Source: Symbiodinium natans
Lineage: Eukaryota > Sar > Dinophyceae > Suessiales > Symbiodiniaceae
DNA length: 64,000 nucleotides
Direction: 5' to 3'
NCBI GenBank assembly: GCA_905221605.1
Contig: CAJNDS010000358.1
Location: 454,501-518,500, forward strand
Shown here: piece by piece, positions 42,956 to 54,602 of the stretch
Layout of the letters: each line of letters starts with the position of its first letter
Numbering within the stretch: the first letter of the stretch is position 1
Notes under the pieces: model-generated
Databases searched by the model: none
Seen by the model: only the letters and a program-made list of their open reading frames with translations
What the model was told of the DNA's origin: nothing
Position numbers and translations under genes: made by a program

Positions 42956-44093
42956 AATCAGGGCTTTAGGGTTGGGGTTGAGTCTAGGGTTTAGGGTTTA
43001 GGGTTTAGGGTTTAGGGTTAAGGGTTTAGGGTTTAGGGTTTAGGGTTTAGGGTTTAGGGTTTAGGGCATTTTGATTTTGGGGTTTAGGGGATTTCGTGTA
43101 GGGTTTGGGATTTGGGATTTTGGTTTTGTAGGATTTAGGTTTTAGGGTTTAGGGTTTAGTGAAACGACCCAAGCTTCCCTTGAATTGCGGGCGCTGGAGG
43201 TTAGGGTTTAGGGCTAACAACTCGAGGGGGGCGGGAGCCAATCTAGGTACTACTTTATGGCCGGGGGGGGTAGTTACATCTTATGCTGCTCATTCTAACA
43301 AGATCACTCCCCGTTCGGCCCCCCCCTGGCCCTATCCCAGCCGTAGATACCTTATTACGAACCCCATCAATCCTAAAACCCCGACAGCCCCTACACTCTA
43401 ACTCTTGAGTTTCGCTACCCATGTCTTGGGTATCAGATGATCACGCGTGATGTCTTCGGCCCGAATCCCCCCCCTCCCCCACCTCAACCCGGAGCCCTTA
43501 TATCACACCTTTACCCTAAACTCTAAACCCTCTCATTCCTCTAAGGCTGGAACCCAGCGCCCTTAGCATGGTCCCTTACCCTTGTTTAAAGGGATTTACA
43601 GGGATCCGAAGTATGGGCCTACTTATGCATTGTATATACAAGGGCTATACAGCAAACGACCCAAAATTGAGAGCCCACACCTCGGATCCCCGAATTTCTC
43701 TGTCGACACCAGGAGAGGGAAGAGGATGATGGCTTAAGTCTAGGACCCAGAGTCAACCCCAAACCCTAAACCCTAAACCCTAAACCCTAAACCCTAAACC
43801 CTAAACCCTAAACCCTAAACCCTAAACCCTAAACCCTCTTTTTTTTTTTGGGGGGGGGGGGGGGGTTAGGCTCCCTTATAAGCCACTTGCATCCCAAGAA
43901 GCTCTTTAGTCCCAGGTCACCCCGGGGTCCAGAAGTTAGGGGCTTACCTCAAGCCTTAGGCCCTAAACTTAAAGCCGACGGGGCTTGGGGCACCCTAAAC
44001 CCTAAACCCTAAAGGGCTTAGGAGCCATCACCACTCTTCAGGTTTCGACGGTCCCTGAGTATGGCCCCGTGCCTTCTTTAAAAAGGCGGGCCC

Positions 44094-44279
44094 ATGGCCG
44101 GACAATGGGCCGTGCATAGCTTGACTGACGCCTCAGTGGAAGGGAACTCAGGCATTCCTGACATCGGTGAGAACGGAGGGGTGGGCTACCACTATGGTAA
44201 GACCGCCGACGGGCGGCCAGCGGCAGTCTGTCCAAGGCAAGTTGATCAGGCATCGATCAAATTGCAGGCACTACTTTAA
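44094..44279 (+). CDS. small open reading frame, unknown
   Basis: ATG-initiated frame of 61 codons: MAGQWAVHSLTDASVEGNSG and onward with GVGYHYGKTADGRPAAV, ending TAA. The region is GC-rich, non-repetitive and lies between two telomeric tracts. No family is recognised; the minus strand is also open. Confidence 0.3.
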   Translation: MAGQWAVHSLTDASVEGNSGIPDIGENGGVGYHYGKTADGRPAAVCPRQVDQASIKLQALL

Positions 44280-44699
44280 GGACAAGCTGCTCTCGGATCT
44301 AAACCCTAAACCCTAAACCCTAAACCCTAAACCCTAAACCGTCAGGGCAGTCGCCAGGCCGGGCATCATTGCACTCAAAGGCCTGACCTTGCGCGGTCGG
44401 AGCTTGGCCGACCTTGGGGTTCGTAGGGTATAGAAGGGGTTTAGGGTTTAGGGTTTAGGGTTTAGGGTTAAAAGGGTTAAGAGGGTTCCCCTAAGAAGGG
44501 CCCAGAACATGGGCCCTCAACCCCAAACCCCAAAAATCCTCAACCCCAAAACCCTAAACCCCAAAACCCCAAACCCTAAATTCCCTAAACCCTTCTCCCC
44601 AAACCCTGAAGCCCTAAACCCTAAACCCTAAACCCTAAACCCTAAACCCTAAACCCTAAACCCTAAACCCTAAACCCTGGACCCTCACCACTTCCCCAG

Positions 44700-44758
44700 G
44701 TGAAAGAGTCGCTAGTTCTTGCCGGCGAGCTCAACGACACGCGGGAGCAGGCAGATCT
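44700..44758 (+). CDS. TPR-like exon island (second-helix type)
   Basis: After TTCCCCAG it reads KESLVLAGELNDTREQAD, a good ESL-x-LA-x-ELND-x-REQA pattern. CCCTAAA is upstream and a family I element downstream. The next island, at 45144, is first-helix type. Confidence 0.52.
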
Positions 44759-44797
44759 TCTTTTCCCCAAATAGGTGGTCATAGAATTGAGAATATA

Positions 44798-44936
44798 CTA
44801 GTAGCTTAAGAACCTCCCCCCCCCCCAAAAAAAAAAACAAAGAAAGAAAATCAAGACATAGTTCTTCCTGATAAGGGTAGTCTAGTATGTTTTGTGTATG
44901 TTTTCATGTTTCGAGGGTTCGTAAGCAAATAGTAGG
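44798..44936. repeat. family I inverted-repeat element
   Basis: CTAGTAGCTTAAGAACC plus poly-C at the left pairs with GGTTCGTAAGCAAATAGTAG at the right. A further left-type end, GCTACTATTTGCTTAAGAA, occurs at 45075-45095. Confidence 0.72.
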
Positions 44937-45143
44937 AGTAGGAGCAGTCTTAATTATCAAATTCGCAATAACAACAGTTTTTCATATTAGTAATAACATG
45001 GATTGGGGAAGGGTGTTTACAAGTAGAACTTCTTACCAAAGCCTCCCCCAGCCCGGCCGAAACGCTGAACCCTAAGCTACTATTTGCTTAAGAATCCCAT
45101 CCCTCACTAACAGATAATTAGTCCCTCCACTTCCATGCCGCAG

Positions 45144-45212
45144 GCGAAGTGCCTCGCCCAGCTCTGCCGCATGCACCTCCTGTCCCGGCAGTGCCCTCGC
45201 CCGAAGCGACAA
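45144..45212 (+). CDS. TPR-like exon island (first-helix type)
   Basis: After ATGCCGCAG it reads AKCLAQLCRMHLLSRQ, a first-helix TPR pattern. A TTTAGGG tract follows at 45223. Confidence 0.5.
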
Positions 45213-46144
45213 AGCTTAAGAGGGTTTAGGGTTTAGGGTTTAGGGCTTATTCCCCAAAATGACCCATTGCCATATATCACCCCTTTATATACCTCATACA
45301 GAAATAACCCTTAGATGACCCCTAAGGTCCCTTAGTAGGGTCCCTCCTTTAGTCCCTTGAAAAGCCCTCTTCACAAGCTCTCGGCTGAGAGCTATCTGGT
45401 TCTATGGTTTAGAGGTGTTCAGGGTTTCGGGTTTTGGGTAGGGTTTGAAGTCTAGGGTTCAGGGTGTTCAGGATGTAGGGTTTGGGGCTGAGGGTCCCTA
45501 AACCCTAAATCCCAAACCTTAAGACCCTAAAGCTTGGGGTTTAGGTTGGTTTTGGGTTTTCGGTGTCGGGCTGAGAGGCTTTTTTAGGGGAATTTCCTGG
45601 TTTCAACTTGGGTGTGTGAGTGGGGTTTTGGGTTTAGGGTTTAGGGTTAAGCGTTAAGGGTTTCGGGTTTAGGGTTTAGGGTTGGGGGCCCGAAACCATA
45701 AACCCTAAACCTGACGCAGCAGCCTCATCCCTAAACCCTATACCCCAAACCCTAAGCCCTACATGTTTAGGGCCTTTTAGCGGTTTTTCAAGCTTAAGGT
45801 TGCTTTAACCACATGAAGCGCTTCAGTCTGCGAGGTACAAGGAAGCCATCGAGCCGGGTTCTCAGAAATATCCCATCGCGGACAAGCGGTCTAGGGTGCA
45901 GGGTTCCAAGCCCTAAATTGGCCCTAAATCCTATGAACACTACAAAAGGTTTAGGGTTTAGGGCTTGGGGTTCTAGCAGTTTGGGTTTTCTTAAGGTTGA
46001 AAATCGTGAATTTGGCTGCGACGGTGGCTCAGGGATTGGGGGATTGGGGGATCGGAATTGGTGTTTCTGCTGTGCTTTGGTAAACCCGAAACCCTAAACC
46101 CTAAACCCTAAACCCTAAGCCCTAAACCCTAAACCCACGGGCAG

Positions 46145-46211
46145 GTTCGCGGAGGAAGCGCAGGTGGTCTTCCAGAAGAGCCAGGACAAGTGTGGCGAGG
46201 CCCTGGAAGTT
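46145..46211 (+). CDS. TPR-like exon island (second-helix type)
   Basis: After ACGGGCAG it reads AEEAQVVFQKSQDKCGEALE. The pattern AEEA-x-x-VF-x-KS-x-DK-x-GEA is typical. A near-duplicate fragment GACAAGTGTAGCGAGGCCCC sits alone at 47179-47198. CCCTAAA lies upstream and TTTTAGGG-type repeats downstream. Confidence 0.52.
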
Positions 46212-46400
46212 TAGGTTTTAGGGGCTTTAGGGGTTTTAGGGGTTTTCGGGGTTTTAGGGGTTTTAGGGGTTTTAGGGGTTTTAGGGGTTTTAGGGGTTTT
46301 AGGGGTTTTAGGGGTTTTAGGGGTTTTAGGGGTTTTAGGGGTTTAGGGTTCGGGCTTCAGGGTTTAGGGTTTAGGGGTTTAGGGGTTTTCGGGGTGTGAG
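46212..46400 (+). repeat. variant array TTTTAGGGG
   Basis: About 18 units of TTTTAGGGG, a longer variant of the telomere unit. It encodes a meaningless FRG run. Confidence 0.92.
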
Positions 46401-46721
46401 GGTCCTAAGGGGGTTTAGGGCTTTTGGGGGTTTTCGGGGTCTTAATTGGGGCTTTTTAATTTTAACGCTACGCGACCCGCCTCGGCCCGGCCCAGCGCAT
46501 CCGTGTGAGCATGGTGATTCCGCAGCGCCCAAGTCGCTGGACCCCAAGCAATAAGGGTTGGGTTGAGGGTTGAGGGTTGAGGGTTGAGGGTTCCGGGTTT
46601 ATGGTTTATGGTTTGGGGTTTGGGGTTGAGGGTTAGTTTAGGGCTCAAGGTTCACGCTTTGGGGTTGAGGGTTTTTTTGGGTTTAGGGTCCGGCTTGGAG
46701 GTTTAAGGGGTCGTAGGGTTG

Positions 46722-46858
46722 AAGGGGGGGGGGGGGGGGGGGGGGGGTGGGGGGGGGGGGGGGGTGGGGGGGGGGGGGGGTGGGGGGGGGGGGGGTGGGG
46801 GGGGGTGGGGGGGGGGGGGGGGGGGGGGGGTAGGGGTGGGGGGGGTGGGGGGGGGGGA
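46722..46858. repeat. 137-bp G tract
   Basis: Almost pure G with scattered single T and A. It is the largest of many G or C homopolymer tracts in the window and is a strong G-quadruplex candidate. Assembly length may be unreliable. Confidence 0.9.
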
Positions 46859-47427
46859 GACGAAAGAGGGGGGACTTGCACGGCCCTGCTGGGAGGGGCT
46901 TCAACTGCCTCTGGTCCTGGCGAACCGTCCGCTTGCGGACCCCGGTTTCCCACAAGGGCTACCCATAAAAAGGGGTCCGAAAAAGGGCTTTGGGTGTGGG
47001 GGGATTTGGAGGGGGGTGCCTGTTCTGACAACCTATACACCTCCGGCCCGAGGCCTCGGCGGATTGGGGCTTTTGGGGTTTTAGGCTTTTAGGGGGCTTT
47101 TAGTTCGGGCTTTTAGGGGTTTTGGGGCTTTTAGAGGTTTTAGGGCTTTTAGAGGGCTATTAATTAGGGTTGTTTTTGGACAAGTGTAGCGAGGCCCCAA
47201 GGCGCCAATGGGGGAGGTTAGGGTTTAGGGTCTAGGGTTTAGGGGTTGTAGGGTTTAGGGTTTAGGGGTTGTAGGGTTTAGGGTTTAGGGTTTAGGGGTT
47301 GTAGGGTTTAGGGTTTAGGGGTTGTAGGGTTGTAGGGTTTAGGGTTTAGGGGTTGTAGGGTTTAGGGTTTTACGGTTTTGGGGTTTACCGTTTTTTGGGG
47401 TTTTTGGTTTTTCGGGTGTTAGGGCAG

Positions 47428-47743
47428 GCGGACGGTTGACAGACATCATCCTCAACGGTGAGAGGCTGTGGCCTGCCGCTGAAGCAGACCTGCGGCTCAA
47501 GTCGATGATCGACAGGTCTAGGCATGCAAGCATTGCCGCTGCAACATTGGCTCAGGCAGACAGGGAGGCAAGCTGTTGAGAGCGACAGCCCTCTACATCG
47601 AGGACGAGGTCAGGTCCATTGACTTCGCATGGATCAGACCGGCCACCGGCAGCTTCCCTAGGCTGCTCGATGATCGTCCTGAGCTTGGCGCCAGCTATGA
47701 CGCCAGGATGTCAGATCTCGACGCCGAGAGGCTGACGAGATAG
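47428..47743 (+). pseudogene. coding-like segment with one frame break, unknown protein
   Basis: After GGGCAG, one frame is open to TGA at 47577 (TDIILNGERLWPAAEADLRL, then KSMIDRSRHASIAAATLAQA). A second frame is open from before 47582 to TAG at 47741 (ALYIEDEVRSIDFAWIRPAT, ending LDAERLTR). Both look coding and meet near 47560-47578. A single indel or sequencing error would explain this, as would a tiny intron. It is not TPR-like and no family is recognised. Confidence 0.42.
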
Positions 47744-47975
47744 GGTTTTGGGGTTTCAGGGTTTGCAGGGTTTTAGGGCCCTAAACCCTAAACCCTAAAC
47801 CCTAAACCCTAAACCCATAAGGTCTGCTTGGGTTGCAAGGCCTTTGAGAAGTAGGAAGCCGGCCTCTCCCTGCAGGGCATGCCCCCAGCCCTTGGCTGGA
47901 TTAGGGGCTGAGCATCTAGGAAGATGATTGTCGGATTGATACCACAGACAATTTCTATTTATTTTGTCTTGAGGG

Positions 47976-48055
47976 TTTAGGGTTTAGGGTTTAGGGTTAG
48001 GGTTTAGGGTTTAGGGTTTAGGGTTTAGGGTTTAGGGTTTAGGGTTTAGGGTTTA
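47976..48055 (+). repeat. interstitial telomeric array (TTTAGGG)
   Basis: Eleven units with one contraction. Confidence 0.95.
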
Positions 48056-48517
48056 TGATGGGAGTTGGTTGCCTTATATCCCCCCCGAGATGCACCCTTC
48101 AGGGAATTCTAGAGGGTCAGAACCAGCAAGTTTCAGGTTTGGACTTTTCAGGGCAGTTGTTGTGCAGAGGACCAAGCCAAGACGCCAACGCCCCTGCTTG
48201 TGGCATGTTAGGGGTTCATAGTTTAGGGTTTAGGGTTTAGGGTTATAAGGGGCTGCGGGGCTTTGGGGGGTGTTAGGTTCAGAGTCTGACTTTTTGAAAT
48301 TTTTTTCGGGCCGAGGGAGCCCTCAGATTTTGGGCCTGTAGGGCTCTGCAGTTGAGGCGCGAGACCGTACTCGGATGTTCATGGCTAGTCCCCAAACCCC
48401 AAACCCCAAACCCTGAACCCTGAACCCTAAACCCGAACCCTAAACCCTAAGTTCTAAACCCTAAACCCTAAACCCTACTTCTAGGTACCCATGAACCTCC
48501 AAGTGCCCTGCTCCCAG

Positions 48518-48584
48518 GGCGTGACGCTGCTCAACAAGGCTTCGGCCCACATGGGCCTCGGCGAGATCGATGTGGCCCGTGCCT
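48518..48584 (+). CDS. TPR-like exon island (first-helix type)
   Basis: After GCTCCCAG it reads TLLNKASAHMGLGEIDVARA then a stop. LLN-x-ASAHMGLGEID-x-ARA is a very good first-helix TPR. CCCTAAA and a half family D element lie upstream; a TTTAGGG array follows at 48595. Confidence 0.58.
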
Positions 48585-48781
48585 GAGATTTGAGGGTTTA
48601 GGGTTTAGGGTTTAGGGCTTAGGGTTTAGGGTTTTGGGTTTAGGGTTCAGGGTTTAGGGTTCAGGGTTTAGGGTTTAGGGTTTCGGGCTTAGGGTTCAGG
48701 GTTCAGGGTTCAGGGTTTAGGGTTTAGGCTAGGTTCGTGGCGGTGGAGCCGCTTGGGAGGCATTCTGGGGTTGCCGTGCAG

Positions 48782-48875
48782 TATTCACTGGTGGTATCAG
48801 TTGACAAAGCAAGCACTGAAGCACAAGGAAGAGCAAGAACAGAACTACATACAGCTCACGCCAGCGACCATCAGT
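48782..48875 (+). CDS. possible TPR-like exon island
   Basis: After CCGTGCAG one frame reads KASTEAQGRARTELHTAH (loop and first helix), while another also looks coding (QALKHKEEQEQNYIQLTPAT). TTTAGGG lies upstream and CCCTAAA downstream. Confidence 0.32.
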
Positions 48876-49048
48876 TCCCTAAACCCTAAACCCTAAACCC
48901 TAAACCCTAAACCCTAAACCCTAAACCCTAAACCCGAAACCCTAAACCCTAAACCCTAAACCCTAAACCCTAAACCCTAAACCCTAAACCCTAACCCCTA
49001 ACCCCTAAACCCTAAACCCTAAGCCCTAAACCCTAAACCCTAAACTCA
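48876..49048 (-). repeat. interstitial telomeric array (CCCTAAA)
   Basis: About 24 units with CCCGAAA and CCCCTAA variants. Confidence 0.95.
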
Positions 49049-49088
49049 GCCTGGCCACCCTGGCATCCTGATTGTCGCTCCGTTTCAG

Positions 49089-49156
49089 TTGGAAGAAGAG
49101 CTAAAAATCTGCACCGCCGACGACCTCGCCTCCGGCCTCGCGACAACTGCTACGTG
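49089..49156 (+). CDS. possible TPR-like exon island
   Basis: After CGTTTCAG it reads LEEELKICTADDLASG, continuing LATTAT to a stop. CCCTAAA precedes and TTTAGGG follows at 49158. Confidence 0.35.
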
Positions 49157-49696
49157 AGGGTTTAGGGTTTAGGGTTTAGGGTTTTGGTTTAGTGTTTAGG
49201 GTTTTAGTGTTTATGGCGAGTCTTCGGATGACCGTTTAACATGGAGTATGTAGGTGTTTTTTGTTTATGCTCTTGTGTTTTGTGTTTTTTCTCTTCTGTT
49301 GCTCGCGAGTGTACATATATATATATATACATACACGTATATGGGTGCTTGTCCTTGTGGGTGCTACCATGCAATATAATCGCAATGTCCTGCCGACACA
49401 CCTGCCCTTGTCGAAGCGGACTTTGACACTTCTTCGGGACGAAGCGTTCCTTTCTGGGGGGGGGGGGGGGGGGGCGTGCCTAAACCACAAACCCCCCCGG
49501 AACAACCAAAACGTAAAATCTAGCCAGGCCCGAGCCAACCTCACTGAGCAGTAAGCCTTAGACCACCCTAAACCTTAAGCTCTCAACCCTAAACCCTAAA
49601 CCTTAAGCTCCCAACCCTAAACCCTAAACCCTAAACCTTAAGCTCTCAACCCTAAACCCTAAACCCTATGAAGCCCATGAAGGGCTTTGTTTTCAG

Positions 49697-49763
49697 CATC
49701 CTACCCCGAGGCTCTGCAGGTGGCCGAGGATGCCTTGGCCATGTTTCTCCAGGACGTCGTGAG
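49697..49763 (+). CDS. TPR-like exon island (second-helix type)
   Basis: After GTTTTCAG it reads PEALQVAEDALAMFLQD, a strong EAL-x-VAEDALA-x-F pattern. CCCTAAA tracts lie upstream and a TTTAGGG array directly downstream at 49764. Confidence 0.58.
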
Positions 49764-50502
49764 GGTTTAGGGTTTAGGGTTTAGAGTTTAGGGTTTAGGG
49801 TTTAGGGTTTAGGGTTCAGGGTTTAGGGTTTAGGGTTTAGGGTTTAGGGTTTGGGGTGTATGTTCCGCCTGTCTTTCCTTAGCCAGCAGAAGAACTTTAA
49901 ACGTTTGTGGTTTCCTGGTTTTGTCGGAAGAGTAAATTTAAGCCCTGTCATCCCGCGACTGTTTCGAGAAGCTACTCCCTAAACCCTAAGCCCTAAACCC
50001 TAAACCCTAAACTTTTCGTGGAGCCTTCTGGCCTTCTGGGAACGAATCCTCTAAGGGCGTGGAGTCCAACCACTATAGGGTTCTTAAGGGAGGGGGGTTT
50101 AGGGTTTGGAGTTTGGGATTTAGTGTTAAGGGTTTGGGGTTTCAAAAGGGGGGTTCATTAGGTAACCCAAGGTTCCCTAATACGCCCCACTACTCCCCAA
50201 GGCTCCCTAAGCTTCCCGAAGGTTCCCGAGGTACCTACCCCCCGGTGAACCCCGCTCCCTTAAGAACCCTATAAAACCGGCCACCCCGGGGGAATGAGTC
50301 TGTCAGCAGGCCACTTCAGGAGTTAGGGTTGAGGGTTTAGGGTCAAGGGCTGAGGGTTTAGGGATTTAGGGCTGAGGGTTTAGGGTTTCGAGGCAGAGGG
50401 CTTGGGGAATTGGATGGTGTAGGTTTTGGTCATAAGGTTTGGTTTTGGGCTTCATAGGGCTCACTGGGCAAGCACCACGATATGTTGCTTCTTCGTGGCC
50501 AG

Positions 50503-50577
50503 GAGGAGGACAAGAGGCAGGAAGCGACTGCCCACCACTTCCTCTACGAGATCCACACGCCGCCCAGAAGAAGAAGC
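50503..50577 (+). CDS. TPR-like exon island (loop plus first helix)
   Basis: After GTGGCCAG it reads DKRQEATAHHFLYEIHT. DKR-x-EA-x-A-x-x-FLYEIH fits the loop and first helix. Confidence 0.48.
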
Positions 50578-50950
50578 CTGAATCCGCGAGCCCCCTCGAC
50601 AGTTTCGTTTAAGAAGTTGGCAACCGCAGGGTTTAGGGTTTAGGGTTTAGGGTGTAGGGTTTAGGGTTTAGGGGTCAGGATAGACTAAGACTAGGACCCA
50701 GACTAGGCCATTTTTCCCTTGTTGCAGGGTGTAGGTCCCCTTATAGGCACCTTAAAACCAACAAGGGTGCCCTGTTTTCTTCCTAGGTTACTTTTGGGTC
50801 GTCCCAAACCCTAAGCCCTGAACCATGTTTACCCCCAGGTTTCTCTTAGGTCTGCTTCAGGGCATATATAGGTTGTCGCCCTAAACCCTAAACCCTCACC
50901 CTGTTCATTCCCAGGTTACTCTTAGGTCCGGTAAAGGGCAAAAGGGGCTT

Positions 50951-51047
50951 AGTAGTAGAGTCGGTAACCTTTAACCTTTTTGGGTTCATACATTCCCCTT
51001 ATAATCCCAAAGGTTAACCTTTAAAACCCCTAGGTACTGGACAACTA
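50951..51047. repeat. family K element
   Basis: AGTAGTAGAGTCGGTAACC at the left, AAAGGTTAACCTTT and GGTACTGGACAACTA at the right. Confidence 0.68.
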
Positions 51048-51784
51048 AGGGGGTGCCCACCATAGCCATTGAACTCCTTTCTCCACGGAAGCCCTGGGTC
51101 CTTGAGCCCTAGAGACCCCAAAAAAGAAGCTGAAGTATTGCCAATTCCTCGGCCCTTTTGGGATTAGGGTTTAGGGTTGAGGGTTGAGGGTTGAGGGTTG
51201 AGGGTTCAGGGTTCAGGGTTTAGGGTTTAGGGTTTGGGGGTACATGTTCCCTTCTCTCATTTCACCGATGGAAGAACTTGAAACTTTTTGGGGGGTTTTG
51301 CTGGTTCTGGGTAGCCCAGTTGTGCCCTTTGCCCTTCTTTTTTGGTGCTGGGTTCCCTACTTTCTGAAAAGGGTGCCCTGATTATGATATGGGGGTTTAC
51401 GATAACAAGGGACCCCTAAAATAGACCTCCAAATAGTAGGAATCCCTCATGAAGGACCCCAATCAGGTACCTCCAAAGTCGTAAACCCCCACATGGGTAA
51501 TTCCCAAAATAGGGGACCCCCTATGAGACCCCCAACGACTGCAATCCTTATTCTAGAAACCCTTACTGGTACAAGGGTACCCCTGTTTGTCGAAAACCCC
51601 CATCTGGTTACTGGCTTAAGGGCAGGGGGTTCATGGGGGTAGGTGCCTAGGGAACATTAGGGAAGCTGAGGGAGCCTTAGGGAGTAGTGGGGAGTATTAG
51701 AGGACTGCCGGGTGGAGTTCGGGCACAGGGTTGAAAGTTTAGGGTTTAGGGTTTCGGATTTAAGGTATAGGTGGCCCCCTCCCG

Positions 51785-52155
51785 TGACTTCTTGCAGAAC
51801 CTGAAGGCCACACCGAGAACTGTTGGCCGAAAAAGGGCCACGCAGCCTTGCAGTTGGCTGCCGCCTTGAAGTTCCACTTGGGAAGAACCGAAAGGACCCT
51901 GGCGACCCCGATTCTGCCCTTCCTGCCAAGCTCACGCAGGCCATGGACCATCTTTCTCGGTAGAGCAGGGCCAGAAGCCAGAGCCGCTTGGCCTGGAGGA
52001 CAGCTACAAATCTGAGACACAACCTTCTGAACGGTTGGCTGGCAGACGGAGGCAGGTGCAGCAAGCACGGCAAGACAGCCTCACTTCAGTTCAGAAGTGC
52101 CCAGAACCACAAGGTCAAGTGGATCGCATGGCAACAGGTCAAGACGAAGTACGGG
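51785..52155 (+). CDS. GC-rich coding-like region, frame uncertain
   Basis: It follows CTTGCAG. Different frames look coding in different parts: GHAALQLAAALKFHLGRTER (51830-51890), STWEEPKGPWRPRFCPSCQA (51868-51930) and NHKVKWIAWQQVKTKYG (52110-52154). This may be a multi-exon segment or a decayed gene. No family is recognised. Confidence 0.3.
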
Positions 52156-52174
52156 TAGACCCAAAAGCTTTCGC

Positions 52175-52347
52175 CCTAAGGGCCCATGTACCTGGTTATT
52201 TTAGACTTGGGCCTAAACCCTAAACCCTAAACCCTAAATCCTAAATCCCCTAAACCCTAAATCCCCTAAACCCTAAACCCAAACATACCTCCTAAAACAG
52301 GGACTGTAGGACCCCAAGCGTATAATCATGAGGTACATGGACCCTTC
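52175..52347. repeat. family H element with telomeric insert
   Basis: CCTAAGGGCCCATGTACC at the left pairs with GGTACATGGACCCTTCGGG at the right. A CCCTAAA/CCCTAAATC block at 52213-52281 interrupts the interior after GACTTGGGC. Confidence 0.75.
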
Positions 52348-53113
52348 GGGTCAGGCTCCAGAACCTCCTAAGGCTTTAAGAGATGGGCCGAAACCCTAAA
52401 CCGAAACCCGAAACCCTAAACCCCAAACCCTGAACCCTGAACCCTTTTTCTTTGCTGCGTGCAGTTACCCCCCACATCCGCCAGCCGTTTAAACTCCTGC
52501 CCTCTAAACCCAATCTTTTCCGAGGCCCCAGCAGTTTTTACAGTGCCACCCTAAATCCTGAACGCCAATCCTTCTTATTTGCTCCTATGTATCTGGGTTG
52601 TCCTTTGGGATATTTCTGGGTCTCCCCTCCTTCCTTCTAAGGCGGGAACCTGTTCATAAATATTCTTCAAAGGGTTTACAGCACAACTCAGTTGCAGTCA
52701 CAGTAGCCCTAAACCCTAAACCCTAAACCTGTTTAGCAAGGGACTGATCAGTCCCGTCCGGTTTAGGGTTTAGGGTGTAGGGTTTAGGGTTTGGGGTTTA
52801 GGGTTTAGGGTTTGGGGTTTAGGGTTTGGGGTTTAGGGTTTAGGGTTTAGGGTTTAGGGTCAAATCCCTTTGGCTCTTTTCTCCGAGGCAGGCTGGCAAC
52901 TACGAGGCCTGAATCTGTGGCTCTTGCAGTGGGGTTGGGGTGGGGCAGGGGGCTCAGCAGACGTTGAAGGGCTTAGGGAGGAAGCTTAGGTTGAGGGTTT
53001 AGGGTTTAGGGTTTAGGGTTTGGGGTTTAGGGTTTAGAGTTTAGGGTTTAGGGCAGCTACAAGGTGTCCGATTTCCCCCCCCCCCCCCCCCCCCACCCCT
53101 TTATGGCTGCCAG

Positions 53114-53152
53114 GCTGCTCTCAGAGAAGCCATCATGGCCAGGTCCGCCACC
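53114..53152 (+). CDS. possible TPR-like exon fragment
   Basis: After GCTGCCAG it reads AALREAIMARSA; short, with a TTTAGGG array downstream. Confidence 0.25.
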
Positions 53153-54392
53153 GATTTTTGGGGGCTTAGGGTTTAGGGTTTAGGGTTTAGGGTTTAGATG
53201 GGTTTAGGGTTTAGGGTTTAGGGTTTAGATGGGTTTAGGGTTTAGGGTTTAGGGTTTAGATGGGTTTAGGTGGGTTTAGGGTTTAGGGTTTAGATGGGTT
53301 TAGGTGGGTTTAGGGTTTAGGGTTTGGGGTTTGGGGTTTGGGGTTTAGGGTTTAGGGTTTAGGGTTTAGAATGGGACCTTCAGGTTCGGCTCCAGATCAA
53401 GTCATATAGGACTCTACCTCGGGCCCCAAGGGTTTTGCCCTTGGGTGTGGGCCATCTTTCAAGCTCCTCTAAGAGAGTCGGGTTTAGGTTTAGGGTTTAG
53501 GGTTTAGGGTTTAGGGTTTAGGGTGTAGGGTGTAGGGTGCAGGGTTTAGGGTTTAGGGTTTAGGGTTTAGGGTTTGGGCAATATTAGGAGTATGAGTATA
53601 GTAACCCTAAGGTTGCACACTTGGGTTTGGCCCTTTTTCAAGATCCCCTAAGATAATATAAAGGCAATACTAGGAGCGTTTTAGGGGTACAACCTGAGGG
53701 GTACGAGTCTTGATCCCTTCATCAGGGGACTAAGACTCGCACCCCTAAGGTTGTACCCCGGAACGTTTCCCTTAACATGCTCGTAGTAGGTCCTGTATAC
53801 TACCTTAAGCATGTAGTAGGTCCTGTATACTACCTTAAGGGTCCGAAAAACGGGTACCTTAAGGGCCCAAGGTAGAACCCCTCGGCTCCAGGGCAAATTT
53901 GGGTCCCTGCATCAGGGGCTTGTTTTTTGGTGCGAAGAGTGTCCTAGAAGTTATCTTCATGTGGGCCCCCTAAGTTGGATCAGCCCCTACACCCTAAACC
54001 CTAAACCCTAAACCCTAAACCTTAAACCTTAAACCTTAACCCTAAACCCTAAACCCTAAACCAAAGCTTCCCTAAGCCCTTCAATCTAACCTTGCAAAGC
54101 TTAGCAGCCCCTAAATTCCCGAAGCTCCGCAGACGCTAAAGCCAGAAAGCTTGCAGTTTCAGCAGTAGGTGAAACCCCAAAGCTCAGGTTTTACTGCCAT
54201 TTGCTCAAAAACCCCCCCCCCCCCCAAACAAAGAAAATAAAAACTCACAAGTAGAAAAAACAGAACAATGACATTCTTCCTTCTAAGGGAAATACAGGGA
54301 TGATCATCTTCTAGTTTTGTCGGGTTCTTGAGCAAAAAGTTTATGAGGGTTTCAGGGCTTGAGTGCTTGCGCTTGGAATTGCTTACTCTGCA

Positions 54393-54480
54393 GAAGATGG
54401 GCGCCTTTATGTCGACCTTACGTCCTGTTGGCCTCCGGTACCCTCCGAATTTCGAGCCGGACCCGACGGCGACCCCCTAA
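54393..54480 (+). CDS. possible exon, unknown
   Basis: After CTCTGCAG it reads KMGAFMSTLRPVGLRYPPNF. GC-rich and non-repetitive. Not TPR-like; no family is recognised. Confidence 0.25.
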
Positions 54481-54602
54481 ATCTTAGAATCTAGACCCTA
54501 AACCCTCAACCCTAAACCCTAGACCCTAAACCATAGACCCTAAACCCTCAACCCTAAACCCTAAACCCTAAATCCTTATCCCCCCCTCCCCTCCCTTTCC
54601 AG

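Noticed and set aside
46190-46399. Open frame encoding a repeated FRG tract
   Set aside because: It is a direct translation of TTTTAGGGG repeats; no coding signal beyond the repeat.
46645-47084. Open frames rich in proline (minus) or glycine (plus)
   Set aside because: They are produced by the 137-bp G tract.
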